Positions 42,138 through 51,032 of a DNA stretch of 64,000 nt are shown here, one piece after another. This stretch comes from Aquamicrobium sp. LC103 (lineage in GTDB: Bacteria > Pseudomonadota > Alphaproteobacteria > Rhizobiales > Rhizobiaceae): assembly GCF_001014615.2 (NCBI RefSeq), contig NZ_LBCQ02000002.1, forward strand, positions 62,001 through 126,000, read 5' to 3'. A program made the position numbers and the translations under genes. The number at the start of each line of letters is the position of its first letter. Positions within the stretch are counted from its first letter, which is position 1. The notes under the pieces were generated by a model. The model ran no database searches and was not told the origin of the DNA. It saw only the letters and a list, made by a program, of their open reading frames with translations.

Positions 42138-45100
42138 CCCGCTCCTGCAGCGCGCGACAGCTGATCGCCTGCGGGTCTTCATCAGTTCAGCAATCGGGGA
42201 ATGTGCGACAGAGCGGGAAGCCGCGCGTGCCGCCATCCGAGGCCTCAATTTTGAACCTGTCCAATTCGAGCGCGAAGGCGCACGAGCGGAGGCACCGCGC
42301 GACTTCTATCTGCGCAAGCTCCAGGACTCGCACATCGTCCTCGGCATCTATCGCAAATCCTATGGGTGGATCGACGAAGCTAAGGGGATGACCGTCTCCG
42401 GGCTTGAAGACGAGTTCCGGGAGGCGCAGCGGCTCAGCAAGGATTTCCTGGCCTATGTGCTGAAATCCACGCCAGACCGCGACGCTCGGCTGGAGGCGAT
42501 GGTCGGCGAGATGATGGGGGGACCGCACGTCCTCTATTTCTTCGATGACGGCGAGGATCTCGAGGCGCGGTTTCGTGATGACCTGACGGCGCTGGTCACC
42601 AACCGGGTCACGCGGGCTCAAACCCCGTCGACGACCGTCGGCACGGCGAGCGCGACGCTCGCCGCTATCTTCCGCGACGGCGCGCTACGCGTCCGGCGCA
42701 ACGGGCTACTCGATCAACTTTCGCGGGCCGCCGCAAGGGCTCGGATCGTCTGGGTGACGGGGGCATCGGGCGCGGGCAAGACGGCGCTCGTTGCCGAATG
42801 GTCGCAGGAGCGCGCCGCGGCTTACGTCAACGCGCGCGGCATGGACGCCCGCACGGCACTGCTCGCCGCGGCCGAGCGGCTGGGGATCGCGAGCGGACCG
42901 GAACTTGCGACACCCTTGTTCGAAGATGTCCGCTCCATGCTGGTTGCGCGCTGGCGACACGGCAATGGCTGGCCCTTGGTACTAGACGATCCGGAGGATG
43001 CCGACGCGGTCTGGTCAGTGCTCGGCGCCTGTCTCGCGCAGAGCGGCACCGGTTCGGTGGTGCTCGCTACGCGAGAAAAACCGGAAAGCGCGACCGGAGA
43101 CGAGTTGCTGGTGCCGGGCTTCACCAGCGACGAGTTGGTGGCGCTGCGTGTGCTCGCCGGAGCATCGGTCCCGGCCCACCCCGGTGATCTGCCGCTTATC
43201 CTTCGCATGAAAGCGCGGACTGGGACGGGTAGCCAGCGTTACGACTCGCTCGGTGCCGTCCCGCGCGAGATCCTCGGCTATCTGTCGCTTGCGCCGGTGA
43301 TGCTGACCCTATCCGACATGCAGGTTCTGCTTGGCAGTGCGGCCGCGACGGCGACCGAGATAACCGAGCATGTCGCCGCTATGGACGATCTTCTAATGGA
43401 GACCGCGGCCGGGTATGGCTTCGTCCACGAGAGTCTGCGCGAGGAGATTGGGCAGATTGTCCTTGAGCGCCCCCAATTGCATGGGCTGTTCGTCGACCGC
43501 CTGTCGAACCGGCTCGCGCGAACCGGACGATCCTGGGCAGCCTTCAGCCTGCGTCGAAGCGAAATGTCTGAGAGAGTGGCACGGCTCGCTAATCGGTCCG
43601 CGTCGGAGGCGGTGTTCAGCGGATCGACGCGACACCTGATCGATGCGCTCGATTATCTTGTCGACTACTATCGGTCGCGTTCGGAGAAGGGCCGCCTTGT
43701 TTCGGTCCTGATAGCACTGGGCGAAGCACGCGCGAACCAGGGTAGGATGAAAGCGGCCGAGCTGCTATTGCAGGAAGCGCGCGAAACCGCCGCACAGATC
43801 GACGATCTCGAAGCGGGAGAGATGATCGATCTGCTCCAGGCCTCAATCGATCTCAGGCATTCGGCATCGGCAGCAGCGCTCGAGCGCGTTCGTGCGCTTC
43901 GCGATGTTGCGAGAGTGCAGGGCCGCAAGGATCGCGAGGGGCGACTGCTGCTCGACGAGGGCGTCGCTTATCTGAGCGTGAACGACACTGACGCAGCCAC
44001 GCCGATCTTTCGCCGCGCCCGGGAGATCTTCGCGGAGCTGGGGGATGGATATGGCCTCGAGATCGCGACGCGCAATCTCATCGCATCGCTCACAACCTCG
44101 AAAGAAGGGCGAAGCGAAGCCGAGGCGCTCCGCGCCGAGCTCGAGGTTGACGAGCCCGATTCGCCTCGTCATCGCGCGTGGCTGTGCAATTTGGAAACTC
44201 CGCGCCTCCGTATCGAGAAAAGGTTTAAGGAAGCCGAAGCTATGGCCCGCGAGGCGATCGCCATCGGCGAGGAGCTGGGCGACAGATATCTGGTGGCGAT
44301 CAACCAGATCATGCTCGGCAACGTGCTACGCGATGCGGACGATCTCGATGGCGCTAGAGCGGCCTATGCCGAAGGCGGCAAGCTCGGTCAGTCAGTGGGC
44401 AGGCCCGATATCGAGGGGCGTAGCTCGCGTTTGCTCGCGTCGGTGGACAATCAAGCCGCCTCAGCGGCGGAGGGTGAGGAGAGGCGCATGCTCGCAGCGC
44501 GCGCCGAGCAGTATGCGACTCATGCCGCAGGTCTCTTGGCAGACAGTTACGCGTGGGTCGAGCAGGCATTCGCCCTGGAGGAGCGGGGAGATGCCCACCG
44601 ATTCCAGGGTCGTGACCGTGACGCGATGTCCGGCTATGCGCTCGCCATCAGCGGCTATTTGCGTGGGGATGATCGTGCCGAAGCCGAGCGCCTGTTGCGC
44701 TACTTCGTACCGTTCATCGCCGAGGAGAAAGATCCCGAGACGCTGATAGCGCTCGCTTTCGATGGCCGGAGCGATCTCAAGGCGTCGCGTGCTTGGGTCG
44801 AAGCAATGACGGTGGCGCTCACGCGCTGCCCAAAAGCGGCCGCACCCAGCGTCCTCGGCTCTCTGGTCCGCTCCTTCCTTCCCGGCCAGAATGGGGCATT
44901 CTGGTTCGATTGTCTGGTCAGGTGCCTCCTCGCCGTCGACGAGAAGCGCGGGCTAAGAAAGCAGGGATCGCTAGGGTCTATGCTTTTGCTGGCCATCCTC
45001 GGCTTTGGTCGACATCGCGCTTTCACCACCGCGGAATTGCTTACGCTGACCGGAATCTGCGTGAGCGGGCTGGACAATATGATGGTGCGTCACCGCCCCG

Positions 45101-45594
45101 ATGACGATCTGAACCTCGTCCTTCGTCTGGGCAGCACGCAGCGCCTACTTTTCACCGTGCGCACCGATGCCAAGAAGCCTGAGTCCATGTTTGTGGCGGT
45201 GGTGATCGGAGCCTTCGTCGATGCCTTTGCGGACGAGCTCTCGGACATTCTCGCGCCGGACCTGCTAGAAGAGGGAGCCGCGATCGACGTTCACGTCTTC
45301 GACCAGGCAGTCGAGAGTAAGATGGTCGCGGACTTTTTTAGTGAAGGCCTCAAGGACAAGCCCGTAGCGACAGCCCGGATCATCGCAAACGAGGGAGAGG
45401 AGCCACCCATCGTGGTCTTCGCGAGGACGGATGCGATCGAGGCATTGGCGGCGAGCGAAGAACGGGGAGGGGAACTTGAGATCATGCTCGCACGCTTCCT
45501 CGACGAAGTCATCTTCGTCACCACGGGTCGCAGTGTCGATGACGAGATTTTCTCCGCGAAGATTCGAGACCTGCTCACCTCAATCCTACGGTAG
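42130..45594 (+). CDS. DUF4062 (TIR-like) - STAND NTPase - TPR protein, candidate anti-phage sensor
   Basis: A 1154-residue protein from the ATG at 42,130. Residues 14-115 are DUF4062 (RLRVFISSAIGECATEREAARAAIRGL, DSHIVLGIYRKSYGWID, GLEDEFREAQ), a TIR/Rossmann-like domain. A STAND-type NTPase follows with Walker A WVTGASGAGKTALVAEW (about residue 210), Walker B WPLVLDDPEDADAVW (about 282) and SVVLATREK. Residues 480-850 are helical repeats of TPR type (ALGEARANQGRMKAAELLLQEARETAAQI, LGNVLRDADDLDGARAAYAEGG). Tripartite effector-STAND-repeat proteins are typical of Avs-like prokaryotic immunity. The target and effector chemistry are unknown. Confidence 0.8.
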   Translation: MADPLLQRATADRLRVFISSAIGECATEREAARAAIRGLNFEPVQFEREGARAEAPRDFYLRKLQDSHIVLGIYRKSYGWIDEAKGMTVSGLEDEFREAQRLSKDFLAYVLKSTPDRDARLEAMVGEMMGGPHVLYFFDDGEDLEARFRDDLTALVTNRVTRAQTPSTTVGTASATLAAIFRDGALRVRRNGLLDQLSRAAARARIVWVTGASGAGKTALVAEWSQERAAAYVNARGMDARTALLAAAERLGIASGPELATPLFEDVRSMLVARWRHGNGWPLVLDDPEDADAVWSVLGACLAQSGTGSVVLATREKPESATGDELLVPGFTSDELVALRVLAGASVPAHPGDLPLILRMKARTGTGSQRYDSLGAVPREILGYLSLAPVMLTLSDMQVLLGSAAATATEITEHVAAMDDLLMETAAGYGFVHESLREEIGQIVLERPQLHGLFVDRLSNRLARTGRSWAAFSLRRSEMSERVARLANRSASEAVFSGSTRHLIDALDYLVDYYRSRSEKGRLVSVLIALGEARANQGRMKAAELLLQEARETAAQIDDLEAGEMIDLLQASIDLRHSASAAALERVRALRDVARVQGRKDREGRLLLDEGVAYLSVNDTDAATPIFRRAREIFAELGDGYGLEIATRNLIASLTTSKEGRSEAEALRAELEVDEPDSPRHRAWLCNLETPRLRIEKRFKEAEAMAREAIAIGEELGDRYLVAINQIMLGNVLRDADDLDGARAAYAEGGKLGQSVGRPDIEGRSSRLLASVDNQAASAAEGEERRMLAARAEQYATHAAGLLADSYAWVEQAFALEERGDAHRFQGRDRDAMSGYALAISGYLRGDDRAEAERLLRYFVPFIAEEKDPETLIALAFDGRSDLKASRAWVEAMTVALTRCPKAAAPSVLGSLVRSFLPGQNGAFWFDCLVRCLLAVDEKRGLRKQGSLGSMLLLAILGFGRHRAFTTAELLTLTGICVSGLDNMMVRHRPDDDLNLVLRLGSTQRLLFTVRTDAKKPESMFVAVVIGAFVDAFADELSDILAPDLLEEGAAIDVHVFDQAVESKMVADFFSEGLKDKPVATARIIANEGEEPPIVVFARTDAIEALAASEERGGELEIMLARFLDEVIFVTTGRSVDDEIFSAKIRDLLTSILR

Positions 45595-45692
45595 CGCGTC
45601 GCGGCTAAATGGCTTGCCCCGGCCAAATCGGCGCAGCGCGTCATCGGTGTGTAGAGGTTGACTGAGCGGTGGCCCAAGTTGGCGAGAGTACC

Positions 45693-45776
45693 CCTAACGT
45701 CATAGTCTGCGGCGACTTTGGTCATAGGTTTGGGCCAAACCTGCTCGTAAAGCTCTTCCCCAGAAGCTGTATTCAC
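45693..45776 (-). pseudogene. Remnant of a small HTH gene (LYEQVW...MTKVA type)
   Basis: From a GTG with GAGAGG upstream the frame reads SGEELYEQVWPKPMTKVAADYDV, the start of a widespread family whose members begin LYEQVWxKPMTxVAxDYGVSDVALxKxC. After about 28 codons the similarity stops abruptly and the frame runs into the end of the STAND gene. It is a truncated copy, probably left by recombination next to the defence island. Confidence 0.5.
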
Positions 45777-46046
45777 CCTCTCAACCTCTGTCGTTCATGC
45801 AATGTGCTCAATTCCAGCCCACCGATCCACGTTCGAGGTAGGACCATTGATTTCGCCGGTTTTGACGGTATTTTATCGGCGCACCAGATTCGACGTTTGC
45901 GGTATGTCTCACTCCGAAGCGGCCGATAAATGCCGATAGTTCACGAAACTTTTTCAGCTAGGTGTGCGCCTGAAAACCCAGCAAAATCAAAAGGCTAGGT
46001 TTTTGACGGGATCTTTCGCGGTATACTCATCCGGAAATTTTATTTT

Positions 46047-46280
46047 TCATAGACATATCAGCCGCTTAGGGCGGAAAAAATAATAGAGTGGGAATGATTT
46101 TAGCGTATTCGAGCGTATCCGAACACGCGCTGGAATTTGATCTAATACACTGATTAAAAACAATTTTTCTGCCAATTTGATGGCCCCGTGCTCGTATTGA
46201 TCCTCGTCGAAACCGAAAGTGCCGTCATGAGAATGAAGCTCGTGACGGTACTTTTGGCTTAAGCCAATTGAAATGCTCAT
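46047..46280 (-). CDS. Weak hypothetical small gene in the spacer
   Basis: A 77-residue frame from the ATG at 46,280 with GAGG just upstream (MSISIGLSQKYRHELHSHDGTFGFDEDQYEHGAIKLAEKLFLISVLDQ). The first 50 residues look protein-like; the end is basic and AT-rich. No family was recognised; it may equally be a fragment or noncoding. Confidence 0.25.
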   Translation of the reverse strand: MSISIGLSQKYRHELHSHDGTFGFDEDQYEHGAIKLAEKLFLISVLDQIPARVRIRSNTLKSFPLYYFFRPKRLICL

Positions 46281-46428
46281 GCCCTCGACGATGACCGTGC
46301 CGGAGTCCGACGGCGCTCTTTGACGGGACGGCTTTTTCGTTCGGCAAGATGGTTGGCGTGCAGGCTTGGCTTGGCGCGCTGCAAGCCAAGTCTCGACACA
46401 TAGCGACGGCTGTGCGCACCAAAGGAAT

Positions 46429-46457
46429 GAACAAATCAACAAAATGTTGATTTGTTC
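46429..46457 (+). promoter_or_regulatory. Perfect 13-bp inverted repeat upstream of the aap operon
   Basis: GAACAAATCAACA and TGTTGATTTGTTC are exact complements separated by AAA, 56 bp before the aapJ start. There is no T-tract and no upstream gene on this strand, so a regulator-binding site is more likely than a terminator. The YheO-type regulator encoded at the end of the operon is the obvious candidate. Confidence 0.7.
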
Positions 46458-46512
46458 AACGAAGTGTTGTTGTCTGCTGAAGACGGCCATGCCGTCCCAA
46501 GGGAGCGACACC

Positions 46513-47544
46513 ATGAAACACAGCACGCTTTTAGGAATTTGTACGCTTGCGGCCAGCATGCTCGCGGCATCCTCCGCGTTCGCGCAAGACGCGTCGCCGG
46601 CATCATCCAGGACCCTCGAAACGGTGAAATCGCGAGGCACGCTGATCTGCGGCGTGATCGGCACGAGCCCCGGTTTCTCCTTGCCCGACAGCCAGGGCGT
46701 CATGCGCGGCATCGATGCCGACCAATGCCGCGCCGTCGCGGCCGCGACGCTCGGTGACGCGGAAAAGGTACAATGGGTGCTGCTCGCCCCGCAGCAGCGC
46801 TTTACCGCCTTGCAGTCCGGCGAGGTGGACGTGCTGTTCGCCAACGTCACCTGGACGATGACGCGCGAGAGCCAGCTCGGACTCCAGTTCCCCAGCATCT
46901 ACTACTATGACGGCCAGGCCTTCATGGTGAAGAAGGCACTCGGCGTGAACAGCGCGCTCGAACTCGACGGTGCCAGCATCTGCATGCTCACGGGGGGCAC
47001 CTCGGAGCTGACGGTGCAAGAATATTTCTCCGCCAACAACATGACCTATACGCCGGTGGTGCTGTCGGAAGGCGAGGAGGCGCGCGCCGCGTTCCTGGCC
47101 GATCGCTGCGACGTCTACACGATCGACAGTTCGTCTCTGGCAGGCTTCAAGGCATCGCAGGGCGAAGCCGGCGAAGATTTCGTGATCCTGCCCGAGCGCA
47201 TGACGGCCGAGCCGCTCGGCGGGGTCGTTCGCAAGGGCGACGAGCGCTGGTTCGACATCGTTCGCTGGACGCACTACACGCTGGTCAACGCCGAAATTCT
47301 CGGCATCGAGAGTGGGAACGTTGAAAGCTTCATGGACAGCGAAGATCCGCGCATCCGCCGCTTCCTCGGCATGGAAGGAGAGCTCGGAGCAACGCTCGGC
47401 CTGTCGAACGACTTCAGCAAGACGGTGATCAGCCAGGTCGGCAATTTTGGCGAGGTCTGGGCCCGCAACGTGGTCGGTGTCGATCGCGGCTACAACAATG
47501 TCTGGACCAAGGGCGGCCTGCAATACGCGCCACCCTTCCGCTGA
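46513..47544 (+). CDS. aapJ: AapJ-like general L-amino-acid-binding periplasmic protein
   Basis: A 343-residue protein from the ATG at 46,513 (AAGGGAG upstream). Signal peptide: TLAASMLAASSAFA, cleaved near residue 24. The mature protein follows AapJ closely in order: TLETVKSRGTLICGVIGTSPGFS, GIDADQCRAVAAATLGDAEKVQWVLL, RFTALQSGEVDVLFANVTWTMTR, GERWFDI-type WTHYTLVNAEILGI and the C-terminal VWARNVVGVDRGYNNVWTKGGLQYAPPFR. It captures amino acids in the periplasm for the AapQM permease. The actual substrate may be a non-standard amino acid given the operon. Confidence 0.93.
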   Translation: MKHSTLLGICTLAASMLAASSAFAQDASPASSRTLETVKSRGTLICGVIGTSPGFSLPDSQGVMRGIDADQCRAVAAATLGDAEKVQWVLLAPQQRFTALQSGEVDVLFANVTWTMTRESQLGLQFPSIYYYDGQAFMVKKALGVNSALELDGASICMLTGGTSELTVQEYFSANNMTYTPVVLSEGEEARAAFLADRCDVYTIDSSSLAGFKASQGEAGEDFVILPERMTAEPLGGVVRKGDERWFDIVRWTHYTLVNAEILGIESGNVESFMDSEDPRIRRFLGMEGELGATLGLSNDFSKTVISQVGNFGEVWARNVVGVDRGYNNVWTKGGLQYAPPFR

Positions 47545-47603
47545 GAGCCAGAGGCGGCAACGGCATCCCGCTGCCGCTTCCCAACCAGCAGAGCGACCGG
47601 CCT

Positions 47604-48779
47604 ATGCGTTCAGCTTCCAAATCCAACCGGCGTCCGATTGCGGGAGCGGCCGATCTGCGCTCGCTCGCCCTGCAAGCGGCATTGGTGCTCGGCATTGTCG
47701 CGCTGGCCTGGTTTCTGATCGACACGACGCTCGCGAACCTGCGGGCGCGCGGCATTACGACAGGCTTTGCGTTCCTCTTCCGGCCGATCAACATGCCGAT
47801 CGCGCATAGCTGGCTGGAATTCGTGCCCGGCATTCACACCTATGCACGCGCGCTGCTCATCGGCATCCTGAATACGCTCACGGTGTCTTTCATCGTGATT
47901 GTTGCAGCAACGGTTGCGGGGACCTTGATCGGGATCGCGCGACTGTCGCCGAACTGGCTTCTGGCGCGCGTTTGCGGAGCCTATGTGGAGATGATCCGCA
48001 ACGTGCCGGTGTTGTTGCAACTGGTGTTCTGGTATCAGATGCTCCTTCAATTGCCGAGCCCGCGCAACGCGATCACGGTCGTCGAAGGGCTCTACATCTC
48101 CAATCGCGGCATCCGCTATCCGACGCTGATCGAAGCGCAGGGCGGTGGACTTGCGCTCGGCGCGTTCGCGCTTGGCTGCGCCGTGCTCGTCGCGCTGGTC
48201 TACCTGCGAAATCGGTTCGGCAGCGAGCGCCTGAAATCCCGCTCGTTCCTTCCGGCGGGCGTGTTGTTGCTGGCGATCGGCCCGGCGGCCGTGCTCTATC
48301 TGTCGGGCACGCGCATTTCCCCCGACGTGCCTGAGCTCCGCGGGTTTAATTTCGTCGGTGGATCGTCGCTCGCGCCGGAGCTTTCCGCGCTCGTCATAGG
48401 CCTGTCGATCTACGCGTCCGCCTTCGTGGCGGAAATCGTGCGCGCCGGCATACTCGGCGTTCCCAAGGGACAATGGGAAGCGGCGGAATCGCTCGGTCTC
48501 AGTCGGGTAAAGACGCTGCGCAAGATCGTGTTGCCGCAGGCATTGCGCATCATCGTGCCGCCGCTCACCAGCGAATATCTCGGCATCACCAAGAACAGCT
48601 CGCTTGCGGTGGCGGTGGGCTATCCCGACCTCGTGGCGATCGTGAACACCATGATCAGCGATACCGGCCAGGCGGTGGAGGGCATAGCCATCATCATGGC
48701 CGCGTTCCTCACGATCAGCCTCGCCGTCAGTGCGTTGATGAACTGGTACAACCGCTCCGTCGCCTTGGTGACGCGATGA
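47604..48779 (+). CDS. aapQ: AapQ-like amino-acid ABC permease
   Basis: A 391-residue membrane protein with the HisM-type permease fold: N-terminal anchor (LALQAALVLGIVALAWFLIDTTLANL), GILNTLTVSFIVIVAATVAGTLIGIARLSPNWLL, and the cytoplasmic EAA loop (GQWEAAESLGLSRVKTLRKIVLPQALRIIVPPLTSEYLG). The large periplasmic insert around residues 165-245 is characteristic of AapQ. Its stop overlaps the aapM start by ATGA. Confidence 0.92.
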   Translation: MRSASKSNRRPIAGAADLRSLALQAALVLGIVALAWFLIDTTLANLRARGITTGFAFLFRPINMPIAHSWLEFVPGIHTYARALLIGILNTLTVSFIVIVAATVAGTLIGIARLSPNWLLARVCGAYVEMIRNVPVLLQLVFWYQMLLQLPSPRNAITVVEGLYISNRGIRYPTLIEAQGGGLALGAFALGCAVLVALVYLRNRFGSERLKSRSFLPAGVLLLAIGPAAVLYLSGTRISPDVPELRGFNFVGGSSLAPELSALVIGLSIYASAFVAEIVRAGILGVPKGQWEAAESLGLSRVKTLRKIVLPQALRIIVPPLTSEYLGITKNSSLAVAVGYPDLVAIVNTMISDTGQAVEGIAIIMAAFLTISLAVSALMNWYNRSVALVTR

Positions 48780-49918
48780 CCAGCCTGTCGAACATCGCCG
48801 GCGGACCCGCCGTTACCGAAGCCGGCGACGAGGTCGTGATGCGCCCCCCGACCGAAAGAGGTCCGCTCGCCTGGACGCGGCGCAATCTTTTCAGTTCGTG
48901 GACCTCCGGCATCACGACCGGGGTGATGGTTACGGTTCTGGTGTGGATCGGATACCGGTTCCTGGACTGGGCGGTGTTGCGCGCGATCTGGACGCTGCCG
49001 GGATCGAGCATCGCCGATACGCAACTCTGCCGCGCGGAAACCGCCGGCGCGTGCTGGGCGCTGATCCACGAAAAATACCGCTTCATCCTGTTCGGCCTCT
49101 ATCCCTATGCCGAGCAATGGCGTCCCACCATCTGCATCGCGGCCTTCATCGGACTCTACGTCGTTTCGGTGGATCGCCGTTTGTGGGGTTGGAAGATAGC
49201 TGCCGTCTGGTTAGCGGGCCTGACGGCGATCTTCATTCTCATGCGCGGCGGCGTCTTCGGGCTGCGGCCGGTCTCGGAGGACCTCTGGGGCGGCCTGCCG
49301 GTCACGCTGATGCTGGCGACATTCGGCATTGCGCTCGCTTTTCCGCTTGCGATCCTGGTGGCGCTGGGGCGGGCGTCCGAAACGAACCCGACGGTGCGCA
49401 CGTTGTGTACGCTCTATGTCGAGATAATCCGCGGCATCCCGCTGATCAGCGTGCTCTTCATGGCGAGCGTGATGTTTCCGCTGTTCCTACCCGAGGGGCT
49501 GACCGTATCGAAGCTGCTGCGTGCACAACTCGGCATCGTCATATTCGTCGCCGCCTATCTGTCCGAGACCATTCGCGGCGGGCTGCAGGCCGTGCCTTCG
49601 GGGCAATACGAAGCGGCGAAATCGCTCGGTCTCGGCTATTGGCGCATGACCGCTTTGGTCATCATGCCGCAGGCGCTGACCATCGTTCTACCGCCCATCG
49701 TCAGCCTCTGCATCGCGTTCTTCAAGCACACGTCGCTGGTGATGATCATCGGGATATTCGACCTCCTGAACGCGGCGAAGCGCTCCATCGGCGAACCGGC
49801 CTGGCAGGGTTTCGGCGCGGAAGCCTACATCTTCGTCGCCGCGATCTATTTCGCCTTCTGCTTCGCCATGTCCCGCTACGGCCAGCGGCTCGAAAAGCGT
49901 CTGAAGCGGTCGCGATGA
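48776..49918 (+). CDS. aapM: AapM-like amino-acid ABC permease
   Basis: A 380-residue permease partner of AapQ. It has the insert YRFILFGLYPYAEQWRPTICIAAF typical of AapM, then LPVTLMLATFGIALAFPLAILVALGR, LYVEIIRGIPLISVLFMASVMFPLFLP and the EAA loop (GQYEAAKSLGLGYWRMTALVIMPQALTIVLPPIVSL). No AapP ATPase follows; the next gene is an aminotransferase. The transporter must therefore borrow an ATPase encoded elsewhere. Confidence 0.92.
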   Translation: MTSLSNIAGGPAVTEAGDEVVMRPPTERGPLAWTRRNLFSSWTSGITTGVMVTVLVWIGYRFLDWAVLRAIWTLPGSSIADTQLCRAETAGACWALIHEKYRFILFGLYPYAEQWRPTICIAAFIGLYVVSVDRRLWGWKIAAVWLAGLTAIFILMRGGVFGLRPVSEDLWGGLPVTLMLATFGIALAFPLAILVALGRASETNPTVRTLCTLYVEIIRGIPLISVLFMASVMFPLFLPEGLTVSKLLRAQLGIVIFVAAYLSETIRGGLQAVPSGQYEAAKSLGLGYWRMTALVIMPQALTIVLPPIVSLCIAFFKHTSLVMIIGIFDLLNAAKRSIGEPAWQGFGAEAYIFVAAIYFAFCFAMSRYGQRLEKRLKRSR

Positions 49919-49949
49919 CATTCGATCTAAACCGTCAAGGAAGACTGCC

Positions 49950-51032
49950 ATGAGTTTCGATGTCGAGGGCGTCAGGCAACAGTTTCCCTATCTCGATCAG
50001 CGCGTCTACCTGAACACCGCCTCCACTGGCATATCGCGCCGCGATGCGGGGCAAGCCGCCGGCAGGTTCTTCGACGAGATGTACAGCAAGGGCTTCGACG
50101 GCCGCGACCTTTGGCGGTCCGTCATCGCCGACGTGCGCGACCAGGTCGGCCGCATGGCGCATGTGCCGGCAGAAACGGTGGGCTTCGCTGGAAGCACGAC
50201 CGAAGCCCTCAACCGGCTTGCCCTGGCACTGCCGGTTTCGCCCGGCGACCGGGTTGTGCTGTGCGACGACGAATTTCCTTCCGTGCAGGCGGTTGCGCGA
50301 CTGCTTGTCGCGCGGGGTGCAACGCTCGTCCCCGTGGCCGTTCCGGAAGAGGCCATGAGAACCGAGGCGTTGGCGGCCGCCGCACGCGACAGTCGCATCG
50401 TGCTCGCTTCCCACGTGCATTGGGAAACCGGGACGAAGCTAGACCTAGCGGTCCTGTCGCGCGTGTCCCGCGATGCGGGCGCGTTCCTGATCGTAGACGG
50501 GATCCAGGCGCTCGGCGCGACGCCGGTCGAGGCCGGACTTGCCGACGCCTATGTCGGCGCGGTCTTCAAATGGCTCATCTCGGGCTTCGGGCTGGCGGTC
50601 AGCATCGTCGCGCCACGCCTGGCCGAGGAGCTTATCCCGGTGATGCGCGGCTACGCCAACCCGGAGCCATCGCGGGAACTGGGCTACAGTCACGTGAATT
50701 ATCCCGGCCTCGTCACGCTGCGGGATTCACTCGCCTATCTGGAGCGGATCGGCTGGAACGTCGTCTACGAACGCAACGCGGTGCTGCGGGCGCATCTACG
50801 GGCTTCCCTCCGCGATATCGGGGTCGAGCTCGTGACACCCGACGCGGCGGCGGCGATCACCTCCGTTGCCTGCGCCGATCCGCAAGGCACGGCAGAACGT
50901 CTGGCCGCCCGGGGCGTCAGCGTGGAGCCGCGCGGCCGATTCCTCCGCGTCTCCCCTCATTTCTACAACACGGCGGCGGACATCGATCGCTTCAGCGAAA
51001 TTCTACGCGACCTGCAGAAGGAACAGTCTTGA
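49950..51032 (+). CDS. Class V PLP-dependent aminotransferase
   Basis: A 360-residue fold-type I enzyme of the class V/NifS-like group (LNTASTGISRRDAGQAAGRFF, GFAGSTTEALNRLALALPVSPGDRVVLCDDEFPS, SHVHWETGTKLDLAVLSRV). The PLP-binding Asp lies in FLIVDGIQALGA (about residue 183) and the Schiff-base Lys in GAVFKWLISGFG (Lys207). No Cys-containing desulfurase loop is seen, so transaminase, epimerase or lyase activity on an imported amino acid is likelier. It overlaps the ridA start (TGATG) in the aap operon. Confidence 0.88.
   Translation: MSFDVEGVRQQFPYLDQRVYLNTASTGISRRDAGQAAGRFFDEMYSKGFDGRDLWRSVIADVRDQVGRMAHVPAETVGFAGSTTEALNRLALALPVSPGDRVVLCDDEFPSVQAVARLLVARGATLVPVAVPEEAMRTEALAAAARDSRIVLASHVHWETGTKLDLAVLSRVSRDAGAFLIVDGIQALGATPVEAGLADAYVGAVFKWLISGFGLAVSIVAPRLAEELIPVMRGYANPEPSRELGYSHVNYPGLVTLRDSLAYLERIGWNVVYERNAVLRAHLRASLRDIGVELVTPDAAAAITSVACADPQGTAERLAARGVSVEPRGRFLRVSPHFYNTAADIDRFSEILRDLQKEQS

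Larger units (their letters stand above)
1..45594. mobile_element. Conjugative element (ICE or plasmid): transfer/replication core plus cargo and defence island
   Basis: A mating-pair-formation set (trb), coupling protein, relaxase, pilin peptidase, replication initiator and small element-specific families (DUF736, DUF2840, DUF2285, DUF932, ParB-like) occupy the left part. Cargo and defence genes follow to about 45.6 kb. The right limit is inferred from the change to metabolic operons and from the AT-rich spacer with gene remnants after 45,594. No integrase or attachment repeat was seen, so ICE and plasmid cannot be told apart here, and the left end lies outside the window. Confidence 0.6.
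45595..46428. other. AT-richer spacer with gene remnants; possible edge of the mobile element
   Basis: No intact gene is convincing over about 830 bp. It holds a short remnant of an HTH-type gene (45,693-45,776), a weak 77-residue frame (46,047-46,280) and an AT-rich stretch (45,990-46,160). I saw no tRNA and no obvious direct repeat, so an attachment site could not be assigned. Confidence 0.5.

Noticed and set aside
45669..45929. 86-residue plus-strand frame after the STAND gene
   Set aside because: No ribosome site or domain; overlaps a recognisable remnant on the other strand.
50111..51031. Extension of the ridA frame into the aminotransferase gene
   Set aside because: Arg/Pro-rich nonsense in the wrong frame; RidA similarity begins at 51,032.
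49950..51032. Cysteine desulfurase (NifS/IscS)
   Set aside because: No catalytic Cys loop and context of amino-acid uptake with RidA; kept as generic class V aminotransferase.
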